A stretch of DNA of 64,000 nt from Echinicola sp. 20G (GTDB taxonomy: Bacteria > Bacteroidota > Bacteroidia > Cytophagales > Cyclobacteriaceae), in the NCBI RefSeq assembly GCF_015533855.1, contig NZ_AP024154.1, forward strand, positions 5,601,501 to 5,665,500, given 5' to 3'. The position numbers and the translations under genes are program-made. Positions 24,804 through 34,968 of the stretch are shown here, piece by piece. Within the stretch, counting starts at the first letter, position 1. Each line of letters starts with the position of its first letter. The notes below the pieces were generated by a model. It searched no databases. It was not told the origin of the DNA and saw only the letters and a list, made by a program, of their open reading frames with translations.

Positions 24804-26654
24804 ATGAGATTAATTTGGTCAAAAGCATTGTTTGGCCTTTGTTTTCTTAGCGTGCTAAGTGCAAAAGCCCAAACAGACAGATGGCAACAAGCCGTTAAAT
24901 ATGAAATGGATGTCGAAATGGACGTCGACAAAAACCAATATGAAGGGCATCAAAACCTTGAATACACCAACAACTCACCAGACACGCTACACCGTGTTTT
25001 CTACCACCTTTACTACAATGCCTTCCAGCCTAACAGCATGATGGATGTAAGGTCAAGGACCATTGCAGATCCTGATGGAAGGGTGAAAGACCGCATTGCC
25101 AATTTAACACCCGATGAAATCGGTTACCTAAAGGTGAAATCATTGAAAATGGATGGCAAAAGTGCAGACATCGAACATGTGGGCACTATCTTGGAGGTAA
25201 ACCTACCGAAGCCCATCCTTCCTCACAGCACCGTTAACTTTTCTTTGGATTTTGAAGGACAAGTGCCTCTTCAGATCAGAAGATCGGGGCGTGACAACAA
25301 AGAAGGTGTTCGCTATTCCATGTCGCAGTGGTACCCAAAAATGGCCAATTACGATGATCAGGGTTGGCATGCCAACCCATATATCGGCAGGGAATTTTAT
25401 GGCATTTGGGGAGACTTTGATGTTAAAATAACCATTGACAAATCATACATTCTTGGAGGAACCGGATACCTTCAAAACCCAGAAGAAATTGGATATGGCT
25501 ATGAAGAGGAGGGGCAAAAAGTAAAACAGCCTCGAGGAAAAACATTGACCTGGCACTTCCATGCCCCTCAAGTTCATGACTTCATGTGGGCAGCTGACCC
25601 TAACTATACGCATGATAAAATGGTCATGGACAACGGTATCACTATTCATCATTTATATATCAAAGGTGAAAAAACAGCCAACAACTGGAAGAAACTGATG
25701 GAATACACTCCACAGTCAATGGCTTACTTAAGTGAACATTTCGGGCAATATCCTTATAAACAATACTCTGTCATCCAAGGTGGTGATGGAGGCATGGAAT
25801 ACCCGATGTCTACTTTGATCACTGGAGAAAGAACACTCCCAAGCTTGGTGGGTGTTATGGTTCATGAAATGGCCCATAGCTGGTTCCAAGGTGTTTTAGC
25901 CACCAATGAATCATTGTACCCATGGATGGATGAAGGCTTCACTACTTTCGCTACAAATGTAACCATGAACAATATTTTCTCTAAAGAGCCTTCCAAATCC
26001 CCTCAGGCTGGCTCCTATAGAGGGTACATAAGACTGGCCACTTCAGGAAAGGAAGAGCCTATGACCACGCACTCTGATCATTACCATACCAACTTTGCCT
26101 ATGGTTCTGCCGCTTACTCAAAAGGAGCCGTATTCTTGGGGCAATTAGGCTATATCATTGGCGAGGAAAACCGTGACAAAGCCATGCTGAAATATTTCAA
26201 CGATTGGAAATTCAAGCACCCTAAAACCAATGACATCGTCCGTGAAATGGAAAAGCAAAGTGGACTGGAATTGGATTGGTATAAAGAGTATTGGGTAAAT
26301 AGCACTAAAACCATTGACTATTCAGTATCATCTGTTGAAGCTTCTGATAACGGGACCAAGATAACATTACAAAGAGATGGTCTGATGCCTATGCCAATTG
26401 ATTTGGTAATCACCTATCAAGACGGCTCCCAAGAAATGGTCTACCTTCCTTTAGTGATACAAAGAGGAAACAAGCCTGAAGAAGCTGGGATGCCAGAACG
26501 CATCAAAACACAAAGGTGGCCTTGGACCAATATCACTACTGAAGTAAATTTGGACAAAGATTTCAACACCATAAAAAGTGTGGAGATTGACCCAAGTCAA
26601 AGAATGGCAGATATCAATAGAGACAATAATAGTTTTACCTTGGAAGAAGAGTGA
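24804..26654 (+). CDS. M1 family metallopeptidase (aminopeptidase), secreted
   Basis: A 616-residue zinc peptidase from the ATG at 24804; an in-frame TTG at 24786 would add six residues but gives a poor signal peptide. The signal is LFGLCFLSVLSAKAQT. The M1 landmarks are GGDGGMEYPMS (the GxMEN-like exopeptidase motif) and HEMAHSW near residues 354-360, with the third zinc ligand Glu in WMDEGFTTF about 20 residues on. It should act in the periplasm or outside the cell. The gene is followed by a strong terminator. Confidence 0.93.
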   Translation: MRLIWSKALFGLCFLSVLSAKAQTDRWQQAVKYEMDVEMDVDKNQYEGHQNLEYTNNSPDTLHRVFYHLYYNAFQPNSMMDVRSRTIADPDGRVKDRIANLTPDEIGYLKVKSLKMDGKSADIEHVGTILEVNLPKPILPHSTVNFSLDFEGQVPLQIRRSGRDNKEGVRYSMSQWYPKMANYDDQGWHANPYIGREFYGIWGDFDVKITIDKSYILGGTGYLQNPEEIGYGYEEEGQKVKQPRGKTLTWHFHAPQVHDFMWAADPNYTHDKMVMDNGITIHHLYIKGEKTANNWKKLMEYTPQSMAYLSEHFGQYPYKQYSVIQGGDGGMEYPMSTLITGERTLPSLVGVMVHEMAHSWFQGVLATNESLYPWMDEGFTTFATNVTMNNIFSKEPSKSPQAGSYRGYIRLATSGKEEPMTTHSDHYHTNFAYGSAAYSKGAVFLGQLGYIIGEENRDKAMLKYFNDWKFKHPKTNDIVREMEKQSGLELDWYKEYWVNSTKTIDYSVSSVEASDNGTKITLQRDGLMPMPIDLVITYQDGSQEMVYLPLVIQRGNKPEEAGMPERIKTQRWPWTNITTEVNLDKDFNTIKSVEIDPSQRMADINRDNNSFTLEEE

Positions 26655-26747
26655 TGGGGATTATCTAAAAGATAAAGCTCAATTTACTTTGATTTAAGAT
26701 GATTGAAGTATCATTGGACATACAAAGAGTAGGTTCGATATTTATAA

Positions 26748-26784
26748 AAACAAGAGAGGCATCCTAAGGATGCCTCTCTTGTTT
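26748..26784 (+). terminator. Strong terminator after M1 peptidase
   Basis: A perfect 17-bp stem (arms 26748-26764 and 26768-26784) with a 3-nt loop TAA, A-rich before and GTTT at the end. It may act in both directions. Confidence 0.8.
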
Positions 26785-27134
26785 CATCCAGTAATAACAG
26801 CCTAAATAGACTAAGATTTTTCTACAGTCAATACATCTTTCTCTTTACCTTAATTTAGGAATATTATTTCTCCCAGCTTTAATTGATTACGATGGAAACC
26901 ACAAATAATAGTGGATGGAAGCTCGTCGAAGTTTAAAAACTAAAAGTGGATCAAATAAAAGTTCTGGGGGAGTAATTCAAGTATAAACTTTGTTATCCCC
27001 AACCCTGAATTTATTTTAAACCACAAATGAATATTAGGTCAAACCAGCTTTGATTAGCTAGTATTCTTATCTTTTCAACCTTTCAGTTTGACAACTACAA
27101 TTCTATTCATTGAATGATTGTACCCTATAAAATA
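26785..27134. other. Intergenic stretch without recognised features
   Basis: AT-rich spacer between the convergent M1 and RND genes. No ORF, RNA or repeat was recognised. Confidence 0.4.
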
Positions 27135-27165
27135 AAAACCTCCGAGACATTGCCCCGGAGGTTTT
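27135..27165 (-). terminator. Terminator of the tetR-tolC-adaptor-RND operon
   Basis: AAAACCTCCG and CGGAGGTTTT arms; on the minus strand the stem is followed by TTTTTATTTT. Confidence 0.8.
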
Positions 27166-27207
27166 AACACTTAAAAAACCACCAACCTTTAAATAAATCT
27201 ACATAAA

Positions 27208-30200
27208 CTATTTTTTGCGAATAGCTATATTGATCTTATCTGCCAATAAATACATGACAGGTACTATTACTAACGTCAAAAAGGTTGCAAAGGTTAGACC
27301 AAATATTACAGTCCAAGCCATTGGCCCCCAAAAATCTGCATTATCACCTCCTACATAAAACTGAGGATCAAATGATGATAGTAATGTAAAGAAGTCAATA
27401 TTCATTCCTATCGCCATTGGAATCAATCCCAAAATGGTTGTAATCGCTGTCAGCAACACGGGGCGAAGACGGGTTTTACCTCCTTCTACTATACTTCCCA
27501 CCACCTCACTGTATGGCAAATGATCATCAGGATCTATGTTCAATTCAGCACGTCTACGCTGCCTTACGAGATTGGTATAGTCAATCAACACAATTGCATT
27601 GTTTACCACGACCCCTGCCAGTGAGATAATTCCAATACCAGTCATGATCACTACGAAGTCCATATTGAAAATGGAAAGCCCCAAGAATACACCAATGGTA
27701 CTCAAAAGAACTGAACACATGATAATGAAAGGTGTCATCAGGGAATTAAACTGTGCCACAATGATCAAGAAGATGGCCGCCACCGCAATAATCATCGCGT
27801 TCATCAAGAAAGCCATTGACTTGGCCTGCTCCTCTTGCTCTCCGGTAAACTTCAGGTCTATACCGTCCGGTAATTCATAATCTGAAAGTAAGGTCTTGAT
27901 TCTCTCCACAATTTCATTGGCATTGTAGCCTTCATCCACATTCGAATAAATTGTAATCACCTTATCCAAATCTTTTCTCTTTACCGAACCATAGGTAGAA
28001 CTGTACTCCACATCGGCCACAGAGGTAATTGGAATATTGCGACGGTTACCAAATTTATCCATGAAGAAAATCTTCTTGTTGACCAAAGCATCCACGTCAT
28101 AACGGTACTTGTCTGCCAATCTCAACTCAATAGGATAATCATCTTCACCTTCTTTGTATTTAGAAACTTCAAACCCAAACAGTGCGGTTCTTAATTCATT
28201 GGCAATCGTATAGGTGGAAAGTCCAAACCTTCTGGCTTTGTCCCTGTCAATGTTTACTATCAATTCCGGCTTGCCTGTTTCCAAATCCATCTTCAATTCT
28301 TCAATACCTTGGATATTGGCTGCATTGATAAACTCGCGGATATTCTCCACTTCTCCCACTAGCTGATCATAATCTTCCCCACTGACCTCGATATTGATCG
28401 GCTTGCCTACTGGTGGACCATTTTGCTCCTTATCAACAGTGATTTGAACACCTGGGTATTTGGCCATGGCCTCACGAAGCTCCTGCATGATCTCGGAAGT
28501 ATTCTTGCCATTTCTGTATTGATATTCCACAAAACTCACCGTCAACATTGCCTTATGGGGTGTCACGCCCATACTTGGTCCCTCAGAAGGATCACTGGTT
28601 CCCTCTCCTACCTGAGCAATAAATGCTTCCACAATATCTCGATGTGGCTCGATCATTTTGATTACCTCATCCTCAACTTTCTTACTGAAGCTATTAGTTG
28701 CCTCAATGTCGGTACCTATAGGGTATTCAATAAAGATATTAATGTAATTTGGATCACTGCTTGGGAAAAACTCCACTTGTGGGGCCCTTACCATCAAAAG
28801 TCCCAAAGACAAAATCAATACCCCAAACATTCCAAAAAAGAAAGCATATGGCTTTCTACCTGATAAGGCAAAACTTAGTGTTTTCTCATATCCTTCTTCT
28901 AGCTTCACCAAGAATACAACCTGGAACCATCGGATAGCCTTCTTCATAAACAAGGCGTTCATCAATGTAATCAAGGTGGCCAAAAGCAGAATATTGGCTA
29001 CGGTATATATTCTAAGAACATAGCAAATCGCAGCAATGGTCAACAAAGTTCCTGCGATAACAAAGGATCTTCTTTTCGGCTTGACATTGTCCAGATTTTG
29101 GATTTTCATATACATAGCCGTAACCACTGGATTGATCACCAAACCTACAAACAAGGAAGATGACAATACAATGATCAAGGTTATCGGCAAATACTTCATA
29201 AACTCGCCCATAATACCCTGCCAGAAAGCCAATGGCACAAAGGCAGCTACTGTGGTAGCCGTGGAAGTAATGATTGGCCAAGCCACTTCACCCACTCCTT
29301 CTTTAGCTGCTACGATAGGTGACTTACCTTCTTGCATCAATCGGTAGATATTCTCTACTACCACAATTCCATTGTCCACCAACATCCCTAGGGCTAGAAT
29401 CATGGAGAAAAGCACCATCATGTTAAGCGTCACCCCAAAGGCATTCAGTACCATAAAGGAGATAAACATGGAGAGAGGAATGGCTATTCCTACAAAGAGT
29501 GCGTTCCTGAATCCTAAGAAGAACATCAACACCAAAATCACCAAAATCACCCCAGAAATAATACTGTTTTCCAAGTTGGCCACCATGCTTCGGGTAAACT
29601 TGGACTGGTCATTCGTAATACTCACTTTCAGGTCTGACGGAAAATGGTTGGCCTTAGCTTCTTCAATGATCTCCTTGATCTTATCACTCGCATCCAAAAG
29701 GTTTTCTCCTCCTCTTTTAACCACGTTCACGGTCACTACTGGCAGTTTAGATGCCCTGGCATAACTTTCCCTCTCCTTATAAGTGTCCTTTACTGTTGCA
29801 ACATCCTTGAGGTAAACAATATTGTTACCTTCATTTTTAACGATGATATCATTCAGCTCGGAGGGATCATTAAATTCACCTGTCACCCTTAAAGCTCTTC
29901 TAAAATCACCACTCAAAATATTACCACCTGAAATGGTAACATTCTCCGCAGATATGGCGTCTGAAATATCTCCAAAGCTTACTTCCATGGCTTCCATCTT
30001 GAAAAGGTCCGCATCCACACGAATCTCTCTGTCAATGGTTCCTGTAAGATCTGCCTTGGAAATTTCAGGCAAAGCTTCGATTTCATCTTCCAGGTACTCC
30101 CCAAACTCCTTCAACTCTTCCTGGGAATAATTCCCGGAAAGGTTCACAAACATGATTGGCATTTCTGAGAAGTCAAGCTCAAAGATGTTTGGATCTTGGT

Positions 30201-30612
30201 CTAGGTCAGTAGGCAACTCACTCTTGGACTTATCGACTGCATCCTTTACATCCTGCAAAGCCCTTGAGATATCTACATTGGGGTTAAACTCTATGATAAT
30301 AGTGGAATAATCCTGAATGGATGTTGAGTTGATCTTCTTGACATCCTTAAGTGACTTAAGCTCCTTTTCTATGGGCCTAGTGATCAGGTTTTCCATATCC
30401 ACAGGTGAGTTACCCGGATAACTGGTTCCTACGTAAACGGTAGGGATTACAATCTCTGGAAAACTCTCCTTGGGCATTGTCGTGTAAGCATTCAAGCCCA
30501 TGAAGGTAATGATCAGGGCAAGAATAATTACACTGGTCTTGTTATCAACCGAAAGAGAGGACAGACCAAATTCCCTGGAAACTTTCTTATTATTTGGTTG
30601 CTGATCAGACAT
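27208..30612 (-). CDS. RND family multidrug efflux permease (HAE1/AcrB-like)
   Basis: A 1134-residue inner-membrane proton-driven pump with the internal duplication of the RND superfamily. There is one N-terminal helix (TSVIILALIITFMGLNAYTTMP), a large periplasmic loop with the porter domain, then helix bundles around residues 335-530 and 900-1130. TM4 reads LGMLVDNGIVVVENIYRLMQEG, the usual motif with the proton-relay Asp region. The duplicated counterpart is GIISLAGVVVNNAIVLIDYTNL. An extra helix pair near residues 515-560 lengthens it slightly over AcrB (1049). It follows the adaptor gene by 2 bp. Confidence 0.93.
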   Translation of the reverse strand: MSDQQPNNKKVSREFGLSSLSVDNKTSVIILALIITFMGLNAYTTMPKESFPEIVIPTVYVGTSYPGNSPVDMENLITRPIEKELKSLKDVKKINSTSIQDYSTIIIEFNPNVDISRALQDVKDAVDKSKSELPTDLDQDPNIFELDFSEMPIMFVNLSGNYSQEELKEFGEYLEDEIEALPEISKADLTGTIDREIRVDADLFKMEAMEVSFGDISDAISAENVTISGGNILSGDFRRALRVTGEFNDPSELNDIIVKNEGNNIVYLKDVATVKDTYKERESYARASKLPVVTVNVVKRGGENLLDASDKIKEIIEEAKANHFPSDLKVSITNDQSKFTRSMVANLENSIISGVILVILVLMFFLGFRNALFVGIAIPLSMFISFMVLNAFGVTLNMMVLFSMILALGMLVDNGIVVVENIYRLMQEGKSPIVAAKEGVGEVAWPIITSTATTVAAFVPLAFWQGIMGEFMKYLPITLIIVLSSSLFVGLVINPVVTAMYMKIQNLDNVKPKRRSFVIAGTLLTIAAICYVLRIYTVANILLLATLITLMNALFMKKAIRWFQVVFLVKLEEGYEKTLSFALSGRKPYAFFFGMFGVLILSLGLLMVRAPQVEFFPSSDPNYINIFIEYPIGTDIEATNSFSKKVEDEVIKMIEPHRDIVEAFIAQVGEGTSDPSEGPSMGVTPHKAMLTVSFVEYQYRNGKNTSEIMQELREAMAKYPGVQITVDKEQNGPPVGKPINIEVSGEDYDQLVGEVENIREFINAANIQGIEELKMDLETGKPELIVNIDRDKARRFGLSTYTIANELRTALFGFEVSKYKEGEDDYPIELRLADKYRYDVDALVNKKIFFMDKFGNRRNIPITSVADVEYSSTYGSVKRKDLDKVITIYSNVDEGYNANEIVERIKTLLSDYELPDGIDLKFTGEQEEQAKSMAFLMNAMIIAVAAIFLIIVAQFNSLMTPFIIMCSVLLSTIGVFLGLSIFNMDFVVIMTGIGIISLAGVVVNNAIVLIDYTNLVRQRRRAELNIDPDDHLPYSEVVGSIVEGGKTRLRPVLLTAITTILGLIPMAIGMNIDFFTLLSSFDPQFYVGGDNADFWGPMAWTVIFGLTFATFLTLVIVPVMYLLADKINIAIRKK

Positions 30613-30614
30613 AA

Positions 30615-31775
30615 TTAATTTTCAACAATTTGAACTTTAGAACCATCTGCTACTTCCCTAAAACCCTTCTCAATTATCGCTTCTCCCCCTTTTAGGCCTT
30701 CTTTGATTTCCGACACATGCTCATAGGTCTCTCCTTTAGAAACATATTGTTTTTTAGCTGTGTTGTTATCCACCACATAGACATACTCCCCTTTATTATC
30801 CCTTTGGATAAGGTTGGTAGGTACAGTCACGGCGTCTTGATTTTGGTAGTCCTTGATGCGCAAAACTGAAACCATATTCGGCTTAACATGTTTCAGTTTA
30901 GGCAAAAACACCTCTACTTTGAAGGTTCGGTTATCGGGATTGATAATCGCACCCACTGCTGTTACTTTGGTGTCTATCTCTCTATTTAGAGAAGGGAATT
31001 CCACCTGAACAGAATCTCCTCTTTCCAATACTCCTACGTAACTCTCGGAGATATCACCTTCTATATACAGGTCACTTTCCCCGACGAAATTGATGATAGG
31101 CATGCCCGGTTGTACCAACTCTCCCAAACGAACAGTAACCTCTTCAATCGTTCCGTCAAAAGGAGCTGTAATGGTTGCCTTTCCTTTTTGTGTCTTCAAG
31201 GAAGCCAAGTTTTTCTCCAAGGTCTCTTTCCTGTTCTTGCTCTCTAAATATTGTACTTCCGTACCGATTTGCTTGTCCCAAAGTCGCTTTTGTTTTTCAT
31301 AAAGGATATTGGCCAACTCCAATTGCTTCTCCAACTCATCGATACTGTTGTCCACAGACTCCGCATCGATCCTTGCCAGCACCTCTCCTTTGGAGACATG
31401 CATGCCTTCCATGGCTTTGATCTCCTCCACTCTACCAGAAACTTCAGCACTGATATTGACATTCTTTTTTGAAAGGACAGAACCTGTAACTTCCACATAA
31501 TGCTCAAATGGCTGTTTTTGGGATTTCACGGTTGTAATTAGCACGGACTTTCTGTTTTGCTTCGCAAAAGTGGTATCCATGGCCGATATCTCCTTCTCAA
31601 GGGCTTCGATCTTAACTTTTAGATCGTGGTATTCTGTTTTGGCTGTAGCCAATTCTGCTTTCTTTTCAGCCAGCTCATCAGGCTGTTCGCAAGAAAAAGT
31701 CAATGCAGCCAATGCCACCAATGGTAATTTGGAAAAGGTTTTCATGTCTATATTGGGGTAAATGTATTTTTTCAT
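30615..31775 (-). CDS. RND efflux periplasmic adaptor (membrane fusion protein), lipoprotein
   Basis: A 386-residue adaptor linking the RND pump to TolC. The ATG at 31775 overlaps the tolC stop as ATGA. A second in-frame ATG at 31745 gives a cleaner lipoprotein signal (MKTFSKLPLVALAALTFSC), so the mature protein is probably anchored by Cys. A coiled-coil hairpin occupies about residues 30-65 and 140-200. It is flanked by a biotinyl-lipoyl-like domain (AEVSGRVEEIKAMEGMHVSKGEVLARID and ITAPFDGTIEEVTVRLGELV), and beta-barrel and membrane-proximal domains follow. Confidence 0.92.
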   Translation of the reverse strand: MKKYIYPNIDMKTFSKLPLVALAALTFSCEQPDELAEKKAELATAKTEYHDLKVKIEALEKEISAMDTTFAKQNRKSVLITTVKSQKQPFEHYVEVTGSVLSKKNVNISAEVSGRVEEIKAMEGMHVSKGEVLARIDAESVDNSIDELEKQLELANILYEKQKRLWDKQIGTEVQYLESKNRKETLEKNLASLKTQKGKATITAPFDGTIEEVTVRLGELVQPGMPIINFVGESDLYIEGDISESYVGVLERGDSVQVEFPSLNREIDTKVTAVGAIINPDNRTFKVEVFLPKLKHVKPNMVSVLRIKDYQNQDAVTVPTNLIQRDNKGEYVYVVDNNTAKKQYVSKGETYEHVSEIKEGLKGGEAIIEKGFREVADGSKVQIVEN

Positions 31776-33127
31776 CTTAATATTCCTAAAGCTTTTTCAA
31801 GGTCTACTTTCGCAATCAAAGCATCATATAAAGCACTGTAATAGTTTATCTCTGCCTCTTTCAGATCAGAATCTGCCTCCACAACTTCTAGGTTGGAACC
31901 TACACCTTCTTGGTATTTGATGCGGGCAATATTATAAACTTCAGTGGCCAACTCCATGTTTTCCCTTTGTACATCAAGGGTCCTTAAGTTGTTTTGCAGT
32001 GTGGTTCTGGCCTGGAATCTTTCCACTTCTATATTATCATCCAACATGACCATTTGATTTTCGATTTGCTCTAGCTGTATCCTGTTCTGTTGGATGCGTT
32101 TGCTCTTGGCCAATCCATCAAAAATGGGAAGCTTAAGGCTTAAACCAAGGAATGCACCGGTAAACCAATTATCTCCATCCCAAAGAGTGTTGAACTGCTG
32201 TCCGGCTCCATTTCTTTGGTAGGTAAAATTGGCATCAATGCTTGGCAGGTATTGTACCGTATTGTTTTTGAGATCCAGTTTCACCAATTCCCAATTGGTC
32301 TTCAGTTGGTCCATCTCCACTCTCCTATAACCGTTATTTTGCAACAAGCTGCTAATCTCTTCTGGTTTGTTCAGGTCTCTCAGTGTTTGTGTAATCTCGA
32401 TTTCATATTCAAGGGGAAGTCCCATCTGCACTTTCAGCAACTGCTTGCTGATCACTGTAGCTGCATTGATCTTGTCCAGTTCAGTTTCGATATTATTGAG
32501 CTGCACCTTGATTCTGGAAACATCGATTTTTTCGGCAAAACCTTCCTCATAAAGGGCCTCTGTTTCCCTGTACAAGGAATCAATTCTAGCTTGGTTGGCC
32601 TCAGCCAATTCCTTTCGCTCTTCGTTTACCAAGACGGTAAAAAAAGCTTTTTTCACACTTTCAATGACATCATTCTCAGTCTTCTCCTTATCAAATTCAC
32701 TGAGTAACCTGTATGTCTTAGCAGCCTTTAAACCTACAAAATAAGACCCATCAAAAATCATCTGGGTAACCGTAACTCCCAATCCACTTTGATAATTAAC
32801 ACCAAACTGCACTGGCAATACATCTGATGGATTGTCAGGGTCTGCAAACGGTCCTTCATTGGGAAGGAACATTACCGGAATGGCGACGTTTTTGGTAAAG
32901 TCAAACGTACCGTTGATTTGGGGCAGGCCTTGAGCAACCTGCTCTCCCACTGAGGCCTTCGAGGCAAAAGTCTCCAGTAGGGCATTTTTAGCGTCTGCAT
33001 TGTTCTCCAATGCATATTGAACACTTTCTTCCAAAGTAAGCTCCAACACTTCCTGCGCATAGGTCGGCCTCGAAAAAAGACAGATCAGTATTGCTCCAAG
33101 AAGGGAGAATCTGGTTTTTAAACTCAT
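31772..33127 (-). CDS. TolC family outer-membrane efflux channel
   Basis: A 451-residue protein with a signal peptide (FSLLGAILICLFSRPTYAQE) and the duplicated helical repeats of TolC/OEP proteins. One repeat starts LELTLEESVQYALENNADAKNALLE, and a later one contains NIARIKYQEGVGSNLEVVEADSDLKEAEINYYSAL, the typical end-of-repeat phrase. It provides the outer-membrane duct of the tripartite pump. It starts 3 bp after the TetR gene and ends in a 4-nt overlap with the adaptor. Confidence 0.93.
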   Translation of the reverse strand: MSLKTRFSLLGAILICLFSRPTYAQEVLELTLEESVQYALENNADAKNALLETFASKASVGEQVAQGLPQINGTFDFTKNVAIPVMFLPNEGPFADPDNPSDVLPVQFGVNYQSGLGVTVTQMIFDGSYFVGLKAAKTYRLLSEFDKEKTENDVIESVKKAFFTVLVNEERKELAEANQARIDSLYRETEALYEEGFAEKIDVSRIKVQLNNIETELDKINAATVISKQLLKVQMGLPLEYEIEITQTLRDLNKPEEISSLLQNNGYRRVEMDQLKTNWELVKLDLKNNTVQYLPSIDANFTYQRNGAGQQFNTLWDGDNWFTGAFLGLSLKLPIFDGLAKSKRIQQNRIQLEQIENQMVMLDDNIEVERFQARTTLQNNLRTLDVQRENMELATEVYNIARIKYQEGVGSNLEVVEADSDLKEAEINYYSALYDALIAKVDLEKALGILR

Positions 33128-33130
33128 GAG

Positions 33131-33736
33131 TTAATCCTGATTATTGATTTTATAAAATAGTTCGCGTCCTTTATCTGTCAAAAGGCCATGGATAAAATGA
33201 TCCATGATAGCCATCTGAACTTCTATAATATTAAACTTGGCCGGTGGAAATTTGGTCGGATCAAAAGTGCTGGAGATTTGTTCCAACCTTATCATGGCCA
33301 AAATATTCGAATCAATTTCCGGTCGGAAATACCCTTCTGCTTTTCCCTGATCAATGGTATCAGTGATGGTCTTGATGGCGCAGTTATGCTTGTAATGCTC
33401 AAAAAGCTGCCAACATTTTGGGTAGTATCGTTGAATTTCGCTAAAAACTAGCGGATTGATATTAGAAAACCGAGAACGAATGTACTTCGAAATTTCCACA
33501 AAATGCTCCAAAGCTCCATTGGACTCTTCATTAAGTTTGGTAAAGAATTCCTGGTCTTGCCTCATGCTATTTTCAAAAGTATTAAAAACAAGTTGCTCCT
33601 TGTCCTTAAACTCCTGATAAATCGTCTTTTTTGACATGCCGGCTGCCCGGGCTATATCATCCATCGTCACATACCTCACCCCCAGACGGGTAAAATGCTC
33701 CATGGCTACTTCTAGTATCTTTTCTCTCGTCTCCAA
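33131..33736 (-). CDS. TetR family transcriptional regulator of the efflux operon
   Basis: A 201-residue repressor with an N-terminal TetR helix-turn-helix (REKILEVAMEHFTRLGVRYVTMDDIARAAGMSKKTIYQEF, residues 3-42) and a variable helical ligand domain. It is the first gene of the pump operon, so it very likely represses its own transcription and that of tolC, adaptor and RND. A perfect 9-bp-arm inverted repeat lies in its promoter. The inducing ligand is unknown. Confidence 0.93.
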   Translation of the reverse strand: METREKILEVAMEHFTRLGVRYVTMDDIARAAGMSKKTIYQEFKDKEQLVFNTFENSMRQDQEFFTKLNEESNGALEHFVEISKYIRSRFSNINPLVFSEIQRYYPKCWQLFEHYKHNCAIKTITDTIDQGKAEGYFRPEIDSNILAMIRLEQISSTFDPTKFPPAKFNIIEVQMAIMDHFIHGLLTDKGRELFYKINNQD

Positions 33737-33759
33737 AATCAGCTAAGTCAATTTTCAAT

Positions 33760-33796
33760 GACAAAACTCTGGAAACTTTATGAAACTTCAAAGTTT
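33760..33796 (-). promoter_or_regulatory. Promoter with TetR operator for efflux operon
   Basis: On the minus strand TTTG (33787-33790), 19 nt, GAGTTTTG (33760-33767) is one base from the phylum consensus. GGAAACTTT-N10-AAAGTTTCC (33769-33796), a perfect inverted repeat, fills the -33 to -7 spacer, the usual place for a TetR operator. Predicted start is near 33753. Confidence 0.65.
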
Positions 33797-34032
33797 CCTT
33801 GGTTTTAATTTCCACCTTGATGCAAGCCCTATCCAAAAACCCACCAAACAATCAATCAACTGAAAATCAATTAGTTAAATAAATCCGCTTTGCTTTACCG
33901 TCTCATTAGCGAACAAAACCCTGTTCAAATTCGGTCACATGAGAACAATGACCTTTTTCAAACTTCAATTTTTCATAAAAGTTAATAGTCAAAAAAGTTC
34001 TAATTAGCCGATCAACAAGCTCAATCCACAAT

Positions 34033-34917
34033 CTAAAAAATAACTTGAAATTGAAATACCGCTTGCCAAACACCTATGGCCTCAGGCTTTATTGTGTTAT
34101 AGAAAAGTTGACCAGTGGCGCAGTAAAACAACGCTGATTTCCCTATTTGAAATGTCTTGCCAGCACCTCCACCAACTGGAAGCAACATTTGCTCCCCTTC
34201 GTCTGCCAGCCAATTATTGAGGATAGTCGCATTGCTTTCAAGAAACCAACCTTGGACTAAATTGTAATAGGTAAAATACTGTAGATTGAAACTGTTGACT
34301 TGGTTTGCCCCTTCTCCTCCAAGCGACCAATAGTTTTGCACGACAAAACCACCAGAAAACTTGTCACCGCTATGATTGAACAAAAATGATGGACCTAAAC
34401 TCACTCGGTTACTGCCCAGGGCTGCGTTGGTGCGGGTGGGGATTTGAACAGCCGGCCCGATCCCCCAACTGACCTTTCCTTTTTTTTGTATAGAGGAAAA
34501 GTATCCGTTAAATAAGATATTGCCCATTCCTGAACTCCTCATGACATCATGTCCAGGCGATGATATGTCCATTATTGGAACGTGTGTCATCATGCCTGTG
34601 GCAGGAATCCCCTGAAAAGGGATAATGGTATATGTGATCAACTTAAGGTTATCTGATAGTTTAATTGGCCAAACAGGCTGGATAGAAAAAGAACTGGCCA
34701 CACCATCACCCACTGGCATGAGAATTTCCTGCAAATAGACACTCCGTAATCCTGCCACGGGATCCTGACGTTTTTTGGCCATTTCTTCAACAGTCACTTG
34801 AACAGTAGTCTCCTGAGAATATCCAGAAATGTAATGGCTAAAAAACAATAGGACAAGTACAATATGCTTAATAGAAGAATAGCCCACCGAACAATTTACA
34901 TTAACTGAAAAATCCAC
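34033..34917 (-). CDS. Predicted outer-membrane beta-barrel protein (phenol-degradation MetA-like / transporter family)
   Basis: A 294-residue protein with a GTG start and a signal-like helix (IKHIVLVLLFFSHYISGYSQ). It is followed by alternating amphipathic strands such as FSIQPVWPIKLSDNLKLITYTIIPFQ, SWGIGPAVQIPTRTN, and a C-terminal ending VWQAVFQFQVIF with the final Phe typical of outer-membrane barrels. It resembles the poorly defined pfam13557-type transporters often found beside DUF1254 proteins. Function is unknown. It ends the three-gene minus-strand run with the two DUF1254-type genes. Confidence 0.6.
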   Translation of the reverse strand: MDFSVNVNCSVGYSSIKHIVLVLLFFSHYISGYSQETTVQVTVEEMAKKRQDPVAGLRSVYLQEILMPVGDGVASSFSIQPVWPIKLSDNLKLITYTIIPFQGIPATGMMTHVPIMDISSPGHDVMRSSGMGNILFNGYFSSIQKKGKVSWGIGPAVQIPTRTNAALGSNRVSLGPSFLFNHSGDKFSGGFVVQNYWSLGGEGANQVNSFNLQYFTYYNLVQGWFLESNATILNNWLADEGEQMLLPVGGGAGKTFQIGKSALFYCATGQLFYNTIKPEAIGVWQAVFQFQVIF

Positions 34918-34968
34918 ACTATGAGGCAGTTTAAGGTAAAAATTGTGTTAGATAGATTTTCTAAAACA

